Shown piece by piece: positions 7,092-14,640 of a stretch of 64,000 bases of DNA (within the stretch, counting starts at the first letter, position 1; the number at the start of each line of letters is the position of its first letter). Where the stretch lies: contig CAWGDM010000001.1 in the NCBI GenBank assembly GCA_963821345.1, positions 62,001 through 126,000 of the forward strand, in the 5' to 3' direction. The notes beneath the pieces are model-generated. The model did no database searches, was not told the DNA's origin, and saw nothing but the letters and a program-made list of their open reading frames with translations. This DNA is from WHSW01 sp963821345 (GTDB lineage Bacteria > Actinomycetota > Thermoleophilia > Solirubrobacterales > 70-9). The translations under genes and the position numbers were made by a program.

Positions 7092-8108
7092 CTCGCCGGC
7101 GAAGATCTCCGAGACGGAGTCGTCGGCGAAGATCCGGCGGATCGAGTCGGCGAGCGTCTGCGCCGCGGAGAGCTGGGTGATGTTGTCGGGCGCCCCGGGG
7201 CGCAACGGGATCGTGTCGGTGACCACGATCCGCTCGATCCCCGAGTTCTCATAGGCGAGCCGCTCGTAGGCGGGGCCCGAGAACAGGCCGTGGGTGGCGC
7301 AGGCGATCACGCTCGCGGCGCCCTCGTCGAGGACGGTCTTCGCGGCGGCGGTGAGGGTGCCGGCGGTGTCGATCATGTCGTCGACCAGGACCGCTGTCTT
7401 GCCCTCGACCTCGCCGACCACGTAGCCGGTCTGGGCGACGTTGTGCTCCGGGCGTTCCTTCTCCATCACCGCCCAATGGACGCCGACCTTGCGGGCGAAA
7501 TTGCGCGCCACCTTGACCCGGCCGGCGTCCGGCGAGACGATCACCAGGTCGTTCTCCCAGGCCTGGTCCATGAAGTACTGGGTCAGCATCGGCATCGCGG
7601 TCATGTGGTCGACCGGCTTGGAGAAGAAGCCCTGAACCTGGCCGGAATGCAGGTCCATGGTCAGGACGCGGTCGACGCCGACCGCCTCAAGGCACTGGGC
7701 GACGACGCGGGCGGAGATCGGCTCGCGCGGGGCGGACTTCTTGTCCTGGCGCGAGTAGCCGTACCAGGGCAGCACGGCGATGATCCGGTGCGCCGAGGCG
7801 CCCTTGGCGGCGTCGACCATGACCAGCAGCTCGAGCAGGGCGTCATTGGGGGTCATCCCCTCGGCCTTGTTGGCGGCGGTCGACTGGACCAGGAAGATGT
7901 CGGCGCCGCGGATCGACTCCTGGTAGCGGCAGTAGACCTCGCCGTCGGCGAAGGTGCGCAGGTCGACCTGGCCGAGGTCGACGTCGAGGCGGCCGGCGAT
8001 CTTCGCCGCCAGCTCCATCGACGCGCGCCCGCCGAAGACCATCAGGCGCTTGGTGTAGTCCTGCGCGATCGAGCTCACCGTCTGCGGGTTCTCCTCGATG
8101 ATGCTCAT
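7077..8108 (-). CDS. prs: Ribose-phosphate pyrophosphokinase (PRPP synthetase)
   Basis: A 343-residue class I PRPP synthetase making PRPP from ribose-5-phosphate and ATP for nucleotide, His and Trp synthesis. Visible signatures are LMVFGGRASMELA at the N-terminus, the flexible-loop region PWYGYSRQDKKSAPREPISA, the metal- and ATP-binding region VLTMDLHSGQVQGFF, and the PRPP-binding loop VLVDDMIDTAGT. It is about 25 residues longer than many homologues because of a short N-terminal extension (MSIIEENPQTVSSIAQDY). It directly follows glmU with no gap (glmU ends at 8109), as in many actinobacteria, so the two are probably co-transcribed. Its 3' end serves as the attachment site of the adjacent element. 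Confidence 0.96.
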   Translation of the reverse strand: MSIIEENPQTVSSIAQDYTKRLMVFGGRASMELAAKIAGRLDVDLGQVDLRTFADGEVYCRYQESIRGADIFLVQSTAANKAEGMTPNDALLELLVMVDAAKGASAHRIIAVLPWYGYSRQDKKSAPREPISARVVAQCLEAVGVDRVLTMDLHSGQVQGFFSKPVDHMTAMPMLTQYFMDQAWENDLVIVSPDAGRVKVARNFARKVGVHWAVMEKERPEHNVAQTGYVVGEVEGKTAVLVDDMIDTAGTLTAAAKTVLDEGAASVIACATHGLFSGPAYERLAYENSGIERIVVTDTIPLRPGAPDNITQLSAAQTLADSIRRIFADDSVSEIFAGENQLF

Positions 8109-9503
8109 CTAGTCCGCCCCCTCGGCATCGGTCGCCTCGGCCTTTCGCTCCGCGTATCCCTCGATGTTCCGCTGGTCGTTCGACGAGATCCCGAGGGCTC
8201 CGTCGGGGACATCCTCGCGGATCACCGCACCGGCGCCAGTGTAAGCGCCGTCGCCGACACTGACCGGGGCGACGAGCGAGTTGTTGACGCCGATTCGCGC
8301 ATCTTCCCCGATCTTCGTCCGGTGCTTTTGGCGGCCGTCGTAGTTGGCGATGATGCTGCCGGCCCCGAAGTTGGCGCGGGGGCCGACCTCGGCGTCGCCG
8401 ACGTAGGCGAGGTGGGGGACCTTGGCCCCCTCGCCGATGGTCGAGTTCTTGACCTCGACGAAGGCTCCGGCCTTGGCGCCCTGGCCGACGTCGGCATCGG
8501 GGCGCAGATGGGCGAACGGGCCGACGTTGGCGAGGTTGCCGACCGCGGCGCCGTGGACGTAGGAGTGGACGACGCGCGCCTGCTCGCCGACCCTGGCGTC
8601 GATCAGGGTCGAGTGCGGGCCGATGATCGAGTCGGCGCCGACGCTGGTCGCGCCGCGCAGGGTGGTGGCGGGCTCGATCGTCACGTCGGCGGCGATCTCG
8701 ACGTCGGCGTCGATCCAGGTCGACTCGGGGTCGATCACGGTGACCCCGGCGAGCATGTGACGGTGAAGGATCTGGCGGCGCGCCTCGGCGGTGGCGGCGG
8801 CGAGGTCGGCGCGGGTGTTGACGCCGAGGTTGACGTTCGGGTCGGTGGCGAGGTGGGCGACGACGCGGCGGCCCGCGCGCCGGAGCATCGGCAGCACGTC
8901 GCCGACGTAGTACTCGCCGGCGGCGTTGTCGTTGGTGAGGTGGTCGAGCGCCTCCACCAGCGGCTCGGCGTCGAAGACGTAGGTGCCGGTGTTGATCTCG
9001 CGGATAGCGAGCACGTCGGGGGCGACCTCGTCCGGGTTCTTGGTCTCGACGATCCGCTCGATGTCGCCGTCGGCGTCGCGGACGATGCGGCCGTAGGCGC
9101 CGGGGTCGTCGAGCTCGACCGTCATCACCGTGGCGCCGGCACCCGCGGCGCGGTGGGTCTCGAGCAGCTCGGCGACGATCTCGCCGGTGACCAGCGGGTG
9201 GTCGCCGGAGAGCACGACCACGGTCTCGGAGTCGCGGACGATGTCGTGGGCGGCGCGCACGGCGCCGCCGGTGCCGTCGGGCTCGGGCTGGATCACGATC
9301 TCGGTGCCGTCGGGCAGGCCCGGGGTCAGGTCGCGGTCGGGCGAGACGATCGCCGCGACGCGGTCAGCGCCCGCTTCGCGCGCGGCGAGCACCGGCCAGG
9401 CAACCATCGGCCGCCCGCAGACCGGGTGCAATACCTTGGGCAGCGAGGAGAGCATGCGCGTGCCCTCGCCGGCGGCCATGATCAGGACGGTCGGCCCGCT
9501 CAC
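8109..9503 (-). CDS. glmU: Bifunctional GlmU (GlcN-1-P acetyltransferase / GlcNAc-1-P uridyltransferase)
   Basis: A 464-residue two-domain enzyme supplying UDP-GlcNAc for peptidoglycan. The N-terminal pyrophosphorylase begins VLIMAAGEGTRMLSSLPKVL, with the GxGTRM nucleotide loop and essential Lys, and contains VVLSGDHPLV. The C-terminal half is a left-handed beta-helix of hexapeptide repeats (for example VGADSIIGPHSTLIDARVGE) and ends with the acetyl-CoA region KIGEDARIGVNNSLVAPVSV. The start is GTG 9503. It is complete and unbroken. Downstream it abuts prs. Confidence 0.96.
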   Translation of the reverse strand: MSGPTVLIMAAGEGTRMLSSLPKVLHPVCGRPMVAWPVLAAREAGADRVAAIVSPDRDLTPGLPDGTEIVIQPEPDGTGGAVRAAHDIVRDSETVVVLSGDHPLVTGEIVAELLETHRAAGAGATVMTVELDDPGAYGRIVRDADGDIERIVETKNPDEVAPDVLAIREINTGTYVFDAEPLVEALDHLTNDNAAGEYYVGDVLPMLRRAGRRVVAHLATDPNVNLGVNTRADLAAATAEARRQILHRHMLAGVTVIDPESTWIDADVEIAADVTIEPATTLRGATSVGADSIIGPHSTLIDARVGEQARVVHSYVHGAAVGNLANVGPFAHLRPDADVGQGAKAGAFVEVKNSTIGEGAKVPHLAYVGDAEVGPRANFGAGSIIANYDGRQKHRTKIGEDARIGVNNSLVAPVSVGDGAYTGAGAVIREDVPDGALGISSNDQRNIEGYAERKAEATDAEGAD

Positions 9504-9567
9504 GCCCGGGATCGTAGAGGCGCGCGGTCAGGCCCGCGCGCGCCGAGCACGGTCGGCACGGCCCCGT

Positions 9568-10572
9568 TCATGCGGCCTCGTCTCGGCGGCGCTGGTTCGG
9601 CCAGGTCCTCGTCGGGATCTCGATCACGTCCGGGTCACGTCCCTCGGCCCGCGCCCGCTCACGCTCGTACTGGCGCACCCACTTGCGGATCGCGTTGTCG
9701 GAGACCCCGTACTTGCGACCCGTCGCGCTGTAGCCGAGGTCGCGAACCTCGCACACGAGTTGGTCGCAAGGCGGCCGCTCGACCTTGCGCGCGGCGGGGC
9801 GTACCGCCCCGGGCTGTCGAGGCCAGTGACTGCCGCAGGACACGGAGCAGTAGCGGTGGGTCCGGTACTTGGGGGTAAACGGCGAGCCGCAATGAAGGCA
9901 CTGGCGCGACTCGAGCTCGGTCAGGTTCTTGCGCCCGCAGTGCGTCTCGAGGCCGGCAGCACAGTTCGGGCAGATGATCCGCAGGTTCCCAAGGCGATTG
10001 TCGTCGCGGACCCCATTGATGTGATCGATGATCAGGCTGATCCGGCGGCCGTTCCAGTTTTCGTCCTGACCGCAGAGCTCACACCGCCGTTCCTTCAGCC
10101 CGGCCTCGTATAGGCGCCTCTTCAGGTGGTAACGGCCGTAGGTCGAGCCGACGACCAGAATCTCTTCGAGTGGAACACGCCCTTTCTTGCTCCGCCGGCG
10201 CGACGCAGCGTGCGGGTCGAAGTGATCGACCGGGATGCCGATCGCCGCGACCCGCCGTTTTAGCGTCTTCCAGTTGCCGCCCGTGGGGCAATAGCCAAGC
10301 CTCCGCAGCGTCTCGGCCCACGAGAACGAAGCGGCGACCGCATCCCTGAGCTCATCCTCCGTGTATCTCGGCGGCGTCCCGCGCTGGCCACGGTGGTCGC
10401 TGAGGTGAGCCGTGGAGACGCCCCACCGTTCGGCCCATTTCCGGATCGTGGCGATCGTCTTGCCGTGGTAGGCGTAGCCAAGGGCATCGAGTACGTCGGC
10501 CCAGCAGAGGGCTCCATCGATGGCTTCCGCCAGCTCGTCCCGACTCACTCGCAGACTCCACGGCACGAACAT
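9568..10572 (-). CDS. HNH endonuclease with duplicated N-terminal DNA-binding repeats, SOS-box controlled
   Basis: A 334-residue protein if ATG 10572 is used; a TTG at 10629 would add 19 residues but lies at the edge of the tRNA. The N-terminal half holds two copies of a helix-turn-helix-like repeat: VSRDELAEAIDGALCWADVL...TIRKWAERWGVSTAHL, then YTEDELRDAVAASFSWAETL...TLKRRVAAIGIPVDHF. The nuclease core has a Cys pair CELCGQ, then ISLIIDHINGVRDDNRLGNL and RIICPNCAA, a beta-beta-alpha HNH fold with the His-Asn pair. A further zinc finger, CLHCGSPFTPKYRTHRYCSV, and a helix-turn-helix tail near SATGRKYGVSDNAIRKWVRQ follow. Such genes are usually mobile or phage-derived. It lies between glmU and tRNA-Gln. 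Confidence 0.85.
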   Translation of the reverse strand: MFVPWSLRVSRDELAEAIDGALCWADVLDALGYAYHGKTIATIRKWAERWGVSTAHLSDHRGQRGTPPRYTEDELRDAVAASFSWAETLRRLGYCPTGGNWKTLKRRVAAIGIPVDHFDPHAASRRRSKKGRVPLEEILVVGSTYGRYHLKRRLYEAGLKERRCELCGQDENWNGRRISLIIDHINGVRDDNRLGNLRIICPNCAAGLETHCGRKNLTELESRQCLHCGSPFTPKYRTHRYCSVSCGSHWPRQPGAVRPAARKVERPPCDQLVCEVRDLGYSATGRKYGVSDNAIRKWVRQYERERARAEGRDPDVIEIPTRTWPNQRRRDEAA

Positions 10573-10581
10573 ATGTTCGTG
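10564..10581. promoter_or_regulatory. LexA-type SOS box overlapping the HNH start codon
   Basis: cacgaacatatgttcgtg is a perfect 18-bp palindrome. Its core CGAACATATGTTCG fits the Gram-positive LexA consensus (CGAAC-N4-GTTCG). The HNH start codon ATG (10572-10570, minus strand) lies inside it, so repressor binding would cover the translation start and probably the transcription start of a leaderless or short-leader mRNA. Confidence 0.7.
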
Positions 10582-10619
10582 TATGGGTCGGACGGAACCG
10601 TGGCTTAGAATCGCCTCGA

Positions 10620-10720
10620 AGTAGTGCAATCCGGGATGGTGTAGCTGGCAGCACTCCTCGTTTTGGTCGAGGCAGCCGGGGTTCGAACCCTCGTCCCGGA
10701 GCTCTTGCTATTGCACTACT
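10620..10720. repeat. 11-bp inverted repeat framing tRNA-Gln
   Basis: agtagtgcaat (10620-10630) and attgcactact (10710-10720) are exact reverse complements. The left arm ends on the first tRNA base. The right arm starts 9 nt after the tRNA and runs into the stop codon of the regulator gene. It could extend the precursor stem for processing or be the footprint of an insertion. Confidence 0.6.
10630..10701 (+). tRNA. tRNA-Gln (anticodon UUG)
   Basis: A 72-nt cloverleaf. The acceptor stem TCCGGGA/TCCCGGA pairs perfectly, the D stem is GTGT/GCAC, the anticodon stem CCTCG/CGAGG encloses TTTTGGT (anticodon TTG, reading CAA/CAG), and the T arm CGGGG-TTCGAAC-CCTCG has one G-T pair. The discriminator is G10701. 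CCA is not encoded. It is the only tRNA I find in the window. The gene is framed by an 11-bp inverted repeat. Confidence 0.95.
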
Positions 10721-11963
10721 CCTCGGTCTTGCGCCTGACCTTCGCCCGGCCGGCCTCGGTGCCGGGCTCGGTGGCCGGGCCGCGGGGCGGTGGGATGCCG
10801 AGGACGCGCATCGCCTTGAGCCCGAGGCCGAGCTTCTCGCGGCCCTCGGTCGAGGTGATGTCGTGGCCACAGAGCTCCTTCACCCGCTCGAGCCGGTAGC
10901 GGACGGTGTGGCGGTGGGTGAACAGCTGGTCGGCGGTCGGGGTGACGTTGCCGTCGTTCTCCAGATAGGCCTCGATCGTGGTCACCAGGTCGGTCTCGTA
11001 CTGGTCGTCGTAGGCCGACAGCGGCGCCACCGTCTCCTCGTAGAAGCGCTCGAGCTCGCCCGGGTCCTCGCTCATCGCCGGCAGCAGCAGCCGGTAGGAC
11101 CCCGTGTCCTCGAACGCGAGCACCTCGAGCCCGTCGGCCTCGGCGACGTTGGTCGCCAGCAGCGCCTCCTGGCCGGCCCGGTAGAGGTCGGCCGCATCGG
11201 CCACCCAGCGGCTGCGCGCCACGGTCAGGTGAAAGCCCGGCAGCGAGGCCCCGAGCTCGCGCGCCAGCCCCTGGGTCGCCCGCGCCAGCGGCGCCGCCTC
11301 ATCCGCCGGCACGATCGCGCTCACCTCGGCGCGGTCGCCGAGCTCGCCCAGCCGGGCGATCGCACCCGGGCTCGCCGCCCGTAGCGCCCGCAGCGCGACC
11401 ACCAGTACCCGCGCCCGCCAGTCGCCCGTCTGCGCCGCCCGCGGCGCGGCGCGGGCGAAGATCACCCCGGCGCCCTCCTCCACCCCGGTCCCGAGCTCGG
11501 CGGCGCGGGCGACGATGTCGCCGCGGTCCGTCACCCGGCGGGTGAGCAGTGCGTCGACGAACTCCCCCGCCGCCTCGTCGCTCGCCCATTCCGGCGCCCG
11601 CGAGCGTTCCAGCTCCAGCGCCAGCAGGGTCGAGACCATCCGCATCAGGGTCGCCGACGGATCGCCGCTGCGGCGCCGGTAGCGCAGCTCGCCGACCACC
11701 GCGTCGGCGACCCGCAGCTCGAGGATGTCGACGTCCCCCTCGCCGGCCAGCAGCTTGCTCTCCTCGGCCGACGACGACGCCGCGACCGCGAGCACGGCGC
11801 TCGAGCGGTCGATCAGGGCGACGCTGGCGCCCAGCGCCGCCGCCGCAGCGCGCGCCACCGCGGGCAGGCCGGCGCCCGACTCGATCGCCTCCGAGAGCGT
11901 CTCAAGCGCCCCCTCATCCCCACCCTTTGCAGGGGTTTTACGCGCTTTCGACTCCTGCGCCAC
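10716..11963 (-). CDS. PucR/CdaR-family helix-turn-helix regulator
   Basis: A 415-residue regulator. The C-terminal domain reads DLVTTIEAYLENDGNVTPTA, then DQLFTHRHTVRYRLERVKEL, the PucR C-terminal HTH signature (the N-V-x-x-A-x-x-L-x-x-H-R-x-T-V-x-Y-R-L motif). Upstream is a GAF-like or CdaR GGDEF-like sensory middle region (residues about 30-300). The ligand is unknown. The N-terminus is charged (MAQESKARKTPAKGGDEG). Its stop codon overlaps the inverted repeat beyond tRNA-Gln. It is transcribed alone; about 100 bp separate its start from the membrane gene upstream. Confidence 0.85.
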   Translation of the reverse strand: MAQESKARKTPAKGGDEGALETLSEAIESGAGLPAVARAAAAALGASVALIDRSSAVLAVAASSSAEESKLLAGEGDVDILELRVADAVVGELRYRRRSGDPSATLMRMVSTLLALELERSRAPEWASDEAAGEFVDALLTRRVTDRGDIVARAAELGTGVEEGAGVIFARAAPRAAQTGDWRARVLVVALRALRAASPGAIARLGELGDRAEVSAIVPADEAAPLARATQGLARELGASLPGFHLTVARSRWVADAADLYRAGQEALLATNVAEADGLEVLAFEDTGSYRLLLPAMSEDPGELERFYEETVAPLSAYDDQYETDLVTTIEAYLENDGNVTPTADQLFTHRHTVRYRLERVKELCGHDITSTEGREKLGLGLKAMRVLGIPPPRGPATEPGTEAGRAKVRRKTEE

Positions 11964-12067
11964 AGGCGGATTCTAGGTGGGCGACTGAGAGGCAAGTGGG
12001 GCAAGGAAGCAGGGAGCGACGTGTGCTCCGCACACGAGCGACCGATGACGCCGCCCCGCGCCGCCTA

Positions 12068-12316
12068 TCAGCCCCCGAACAGGTTGGTGATGTCGTCCCA
12101 GTAGTAGACGATCGCCACACCCACCGCGACGCCGATCGCGAGCAGGGCGACGAGGACGAAGACCGAGACCAGGATCGCGGTCACCTTCTCCCAGGTGCGG
12201 CCGAACGAACCGACCGCGGGCGCGAGGATCAGCATCCCGAATGCGAGCAGGCTGACCAGCCCCGCTGCGCCGAAGAGGATGTACTCGGTTCCGATCTTGG
12301 CCACAACCGGGATCAC
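12068..12316 (-). CDS. Small two-helix membrane protein
   Basis: An 82-residue protein from GTG 12316. Its start overlaps the stop of the DedA-PAP2 gene as GTGA, implying translational coupling. Two membrane helices are clear, at about residues 10-30 (EYILFGAAGLVSLLAFGMLI) and 42-68 (VTAILVSVFVLVALLAIGVA), with a short YYWDDITNLFGG tail. No family is recognised. The coupling suggests a partner or stabiliser of the DedA-PAP2 protein. Confidence 0.65.
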   Translation of the reverse strand: MIPVVAKIGTEYILFGAAGLVSLLAFGMLILAPAVGSFGRTWEKVTAILVSVFVLVALLAIGVAVGVAIVYYWDDITNLFGG

Positions 12317-13779
12317 GTCGCCGCTGGATTCTGCCGCAACCGACCCAGATGGGTGACCACGAGGGCCACCGCGGCGCAGCCGGCGAAGGCTGCGAAGCCC
12401 AGCCCCCAGCCACCGCTGACGTCGCTGAGGTAGTGGACGCCCAGGTAGACGCGGCTGAGGCCGATCGCCGCCGTGAGCGCGAATCCGGTCGCGATCAGCG
12501 CCGTCCCGTAGCGCCACCCGGGTCGCACCCGGACGGCGACCGTCAGCGCCAGCCAGGCGAAGAACACCGAGTGCGCCGCGTGCCCGCTCGGGTACGCGGC
12601 GCCCTCGACATCGACCAATCCGCCGCCCGGCCGCGGCCGATCGACGATCTCCTTGATCACCGGCACCCCGATCAGGATGATCACCACCGCACCGATCAGG
12701 ACCGCGAACTCGACCCAGCGGCCGCGCCAGGCGAGCACCCCGGCGACGATCACCGTCAGCGGCACCAGCACCGCGCTCGTGCCCAGGATCGTGAACGCCT
12801 TCGCCACGTCGGTCAGCCACGGCGCCCGCAGGGAGTCGACCGCGTCGATCGCCTGCGAGTCGCCCGGGGTCGGCCCGGCGTCGCCGGAGACGATCATCGC
12901 GTAGCCGATCAGCACGAACAGCGACACGGCGAGCACCGCGATCAGGCTCGTGAACTCGAGCCCGAGCCCGCCCGGGGTCAGCCGGTGCCAGGTGAACCGC
13001 AGCCACGGGAGCAGGCGCCGCAGGCCCGGCGTCCGCTCCAGCCGCGCCGCCACCTGCGCGCGGTTGTCCGGCTCGTGCAGGTAGCGCGAGACGACGACCG
13101 CGGCGACGATCACCGCGACCACCGCCCCGAATACCAATGCCCCCTTGCCGGCGATCTCGGTCGCCCGGTCGAGGCTCGCGGAGAGGAAGTAGCCGAGCAG
13201 GCAGAAGGCCGCCGCCCACAGGCCGGTGCCGAGCACGCTGTACGGGACGAAGGCGCGATAGCGCATTCCCGAACTGCCGGCGATGAACGGCGCCAGCGCC
13301 CGGACCAGCCCGATGAACCGCCCGATCAGGATCGTCTTGCCGCCATGGCGGGCGAAGTAGCTCTCGACCTGCTCGAAGCGCTCGTGGGTGATCCGCACCT
13401 TCGGCCCGTGGCGGAGCACGAACTCCCGCCCCAGCCGCGAGCCGATGTAGAAGCTCGTCGTGTCGCCCGCCCAGGCGCAGAACCAGACGATCGCGATCGT
13501 GATCACGATCGACGTCTCGCCCTGGCCGGCGACCGCACCGCCCAGGATCACCGCCGTCTCGCCCGGGAACACCAGTCCGACGAACGCGCCCGTCTCCAGG
13601 AACGCGAGCGCGCCGACCAGGACGTAGGTCCAGTCGCCGAGCTTCTGCGAGAGGTCCTCGAGCAGCTGCTCGAAGTCGACGTCGGGGGCGAACAGCTGGA
13701 ACGCGACCACCGCCGCGATCACCGCCGCCGCGATCGCGATCAGCCGCCAGCGCCCGTGCTTCTCTCCCTCGAGCTCCAC
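12313..13779 (-). CDS. DedA (SNARE-associated) - PAP2 phosphatase fusion
   Basis: A 488-residue polytopic protein from GTG 13779. Residues about 30-215 are a DedA/VTT domain, with ETGAFVGLVFPGETAVILGG and ARHGGKTILIGRFIGLVRAL, the family's Phe-xx-R-xx-P/A region. Residues about 270-470 are a type-2 phosphatidic acid phosphatase with all three motifs: KEIVDRPRP, PSGHA and SRVYLGVHYLSDV (catalytic His in each of the last two). DedA proteins move lipid carriers across the membrane, and PAP2 enzymes dephosphorylate lipid pyrophosphates. A fusion suggests undecaprenyl-(pyro)phosphate or phosphatidic acid recycling. It sits next to ispE, an isoprenoid-precursor gene. Confidence 0.9.
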   Translation of the reverse strand: MELEGEKHGRWRLIAIAAAVIAAVVAFQLFAPDVDFEQLLEDLSQKLGDWTYVLVGALAFLETGAFVGLVFPGETAVILGGAVAGQGETSIVITIAIVWFCAWAGDTTSFYIGSRLGREFVLRHGPKVRITHERFEQVESYFARHGGKTILIGRFIGLVRALAPFIAGSSGMRYRAFVPYSVLGTGLWAAAFCLLGYFLSASLDRATEIAGKGALVFGAVVAVIVAAVVVSRYLHEPDNRAQVAARLERTPGLRRLLPWLRFTWHRLTPGGLGLEFTSLIAVLAVSLFVLIGYAMIVSGDAGPTPGDSQAIDAVDSLRAPWLTDVAKAFTILGTSAVLVPLTVIVAGVLAWRGRWVEFAVLIGAVVIILIGVPVIKEIVDRPRPGGGLVDVEGAAYPSGHAAHSVFFAWLALTVAVRVRPGWRYGTALIATGFALTAAIGLSRVYLGVHYLSDVSGGWGLGFAAFAGCAAVALVVTHLGRLRQNPAAT

Positions 13780-13790
13780 GCCTGGACTGA

Positions 13791-14640
13791 TTATCGGCGC
13801 CGCTGCGGCGCCGAGACGATCGCCCCCGCGTAACGCGGCGGCAGCGCCGCGGCGGCCGCGTCGGCGGCGGCCAGGTCGGCGAACAGGCCGACCGCCGTCG
13901 GCCCCGAGCCGGTGACCAGGGAGTGCGCGGCACCGGCCTCGTCGAGCGCCGCCAGCGCCTCGGCGATCGACGGCCGCAGCGAGATCGCCGCCTGGGCAAG
14001 GTCGTTGACGAGCAGCGCGGCGTAGTCGAGCGGCGACGCCCCGCCGCCGGCCGCGGCGCGCAGCCGCCCCTCGAGCTCCTCGAGCTCGGTGACCGGGCGC
14101 CCGATCCCGAGCGCGTCCGCCTCGGCGTAGACCTCGCGGGCGCCGAGCCCGGCCGGGTCGGCGATCATCACCACCCCGAACTCCCCCGGGTCGGGGAGCG
14201 GCTCGACCCGCTCCCCGGCCCCGCCGACCAGCGCCAGGCCGGGGTCGAGCTGCGAGGGCACGTCGGCGCCGAGCCCGGCCGCGATCTCCTCGAGCCCCTC
14301 GACCTCGCCCTCGGCGAGCCGCAGCAGCGCCGCGGCGTCGGCACTGCCGCCGCCGAGCCCGGCGGCGACCGGGATTCGCTTATCGATCTCGACCGACAGC
14401 GCCGGCCGCCGCCAGCCCCGCGCTCGCAGCGCCTCGCAGCGCGACGCCGACCAGGTTCGGCCCCTCGATCCCCGGGCAGATCAACTCGTCGACCGTCCCG
14501 TCGCCCTCCCGCTCGGAGACCTCGATCCGGTCGCCGAGCAACAGCGGGCAGAACAGCGAGCGCAGCTCGTGCAGCCCGTCGTCGCGAACCGGCCCCAGGT
14601 AGAGGCACAGGTTCAGCTTCGCCGGCGCCCGCAGGATCAC
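13791..14640 (-). CDS. ispE: 4-diphosphocytidyl-2-C-methyl-D-erythritol kinase, IspE (frameshifted by a 10-bp tandem duplication)
   Basis: MEP-pathway GHMP kinase. The start GTG 14640 overlaps the rsmA stop (GTGA). The first part reads VILRAPAKLNLCLYLGPVRD up to PNLVGVALR, then hits a direct tandem duplication of ctcgcagcgc (14423-14432 and 14433-14442, plus strand) that shifts the frame. If one copy is removed the protein continues ARGWRRPALSVEIDKRIPVA with the ATP loop AAGLGGGSADAAALL, and later GSGPTAVGLF to TAG at 13791, about 279 residues in total. Because IspE is normally essential, an assembly error or a reversible slippage tract is more likely than a dead gene. Confidence 0.88.

Noticed and set aside
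7059..9878. A very long plus-strand open frame (939 codons) over prs and glmU
   Set aside because: It is the antisense shadow of two conserved enzymes; its translation is Arg/Gly/Asp low-complexity caused by high GC in codon position three.
10573..10629. TTG at 10629 as start of the HNH gene
   Set aside because: It lies one base from the tRNA gene inside the inverted repeat, with no ribosome site; ATG 10572 inside the SOS box is more sensible.
12000..12067. Possible tRNA or small RNA before the two-helix membrane gene
   Set aside because: The short GTGTGCTCCGCACACGAG stem does not fold into a cloverleaf and has no other support.
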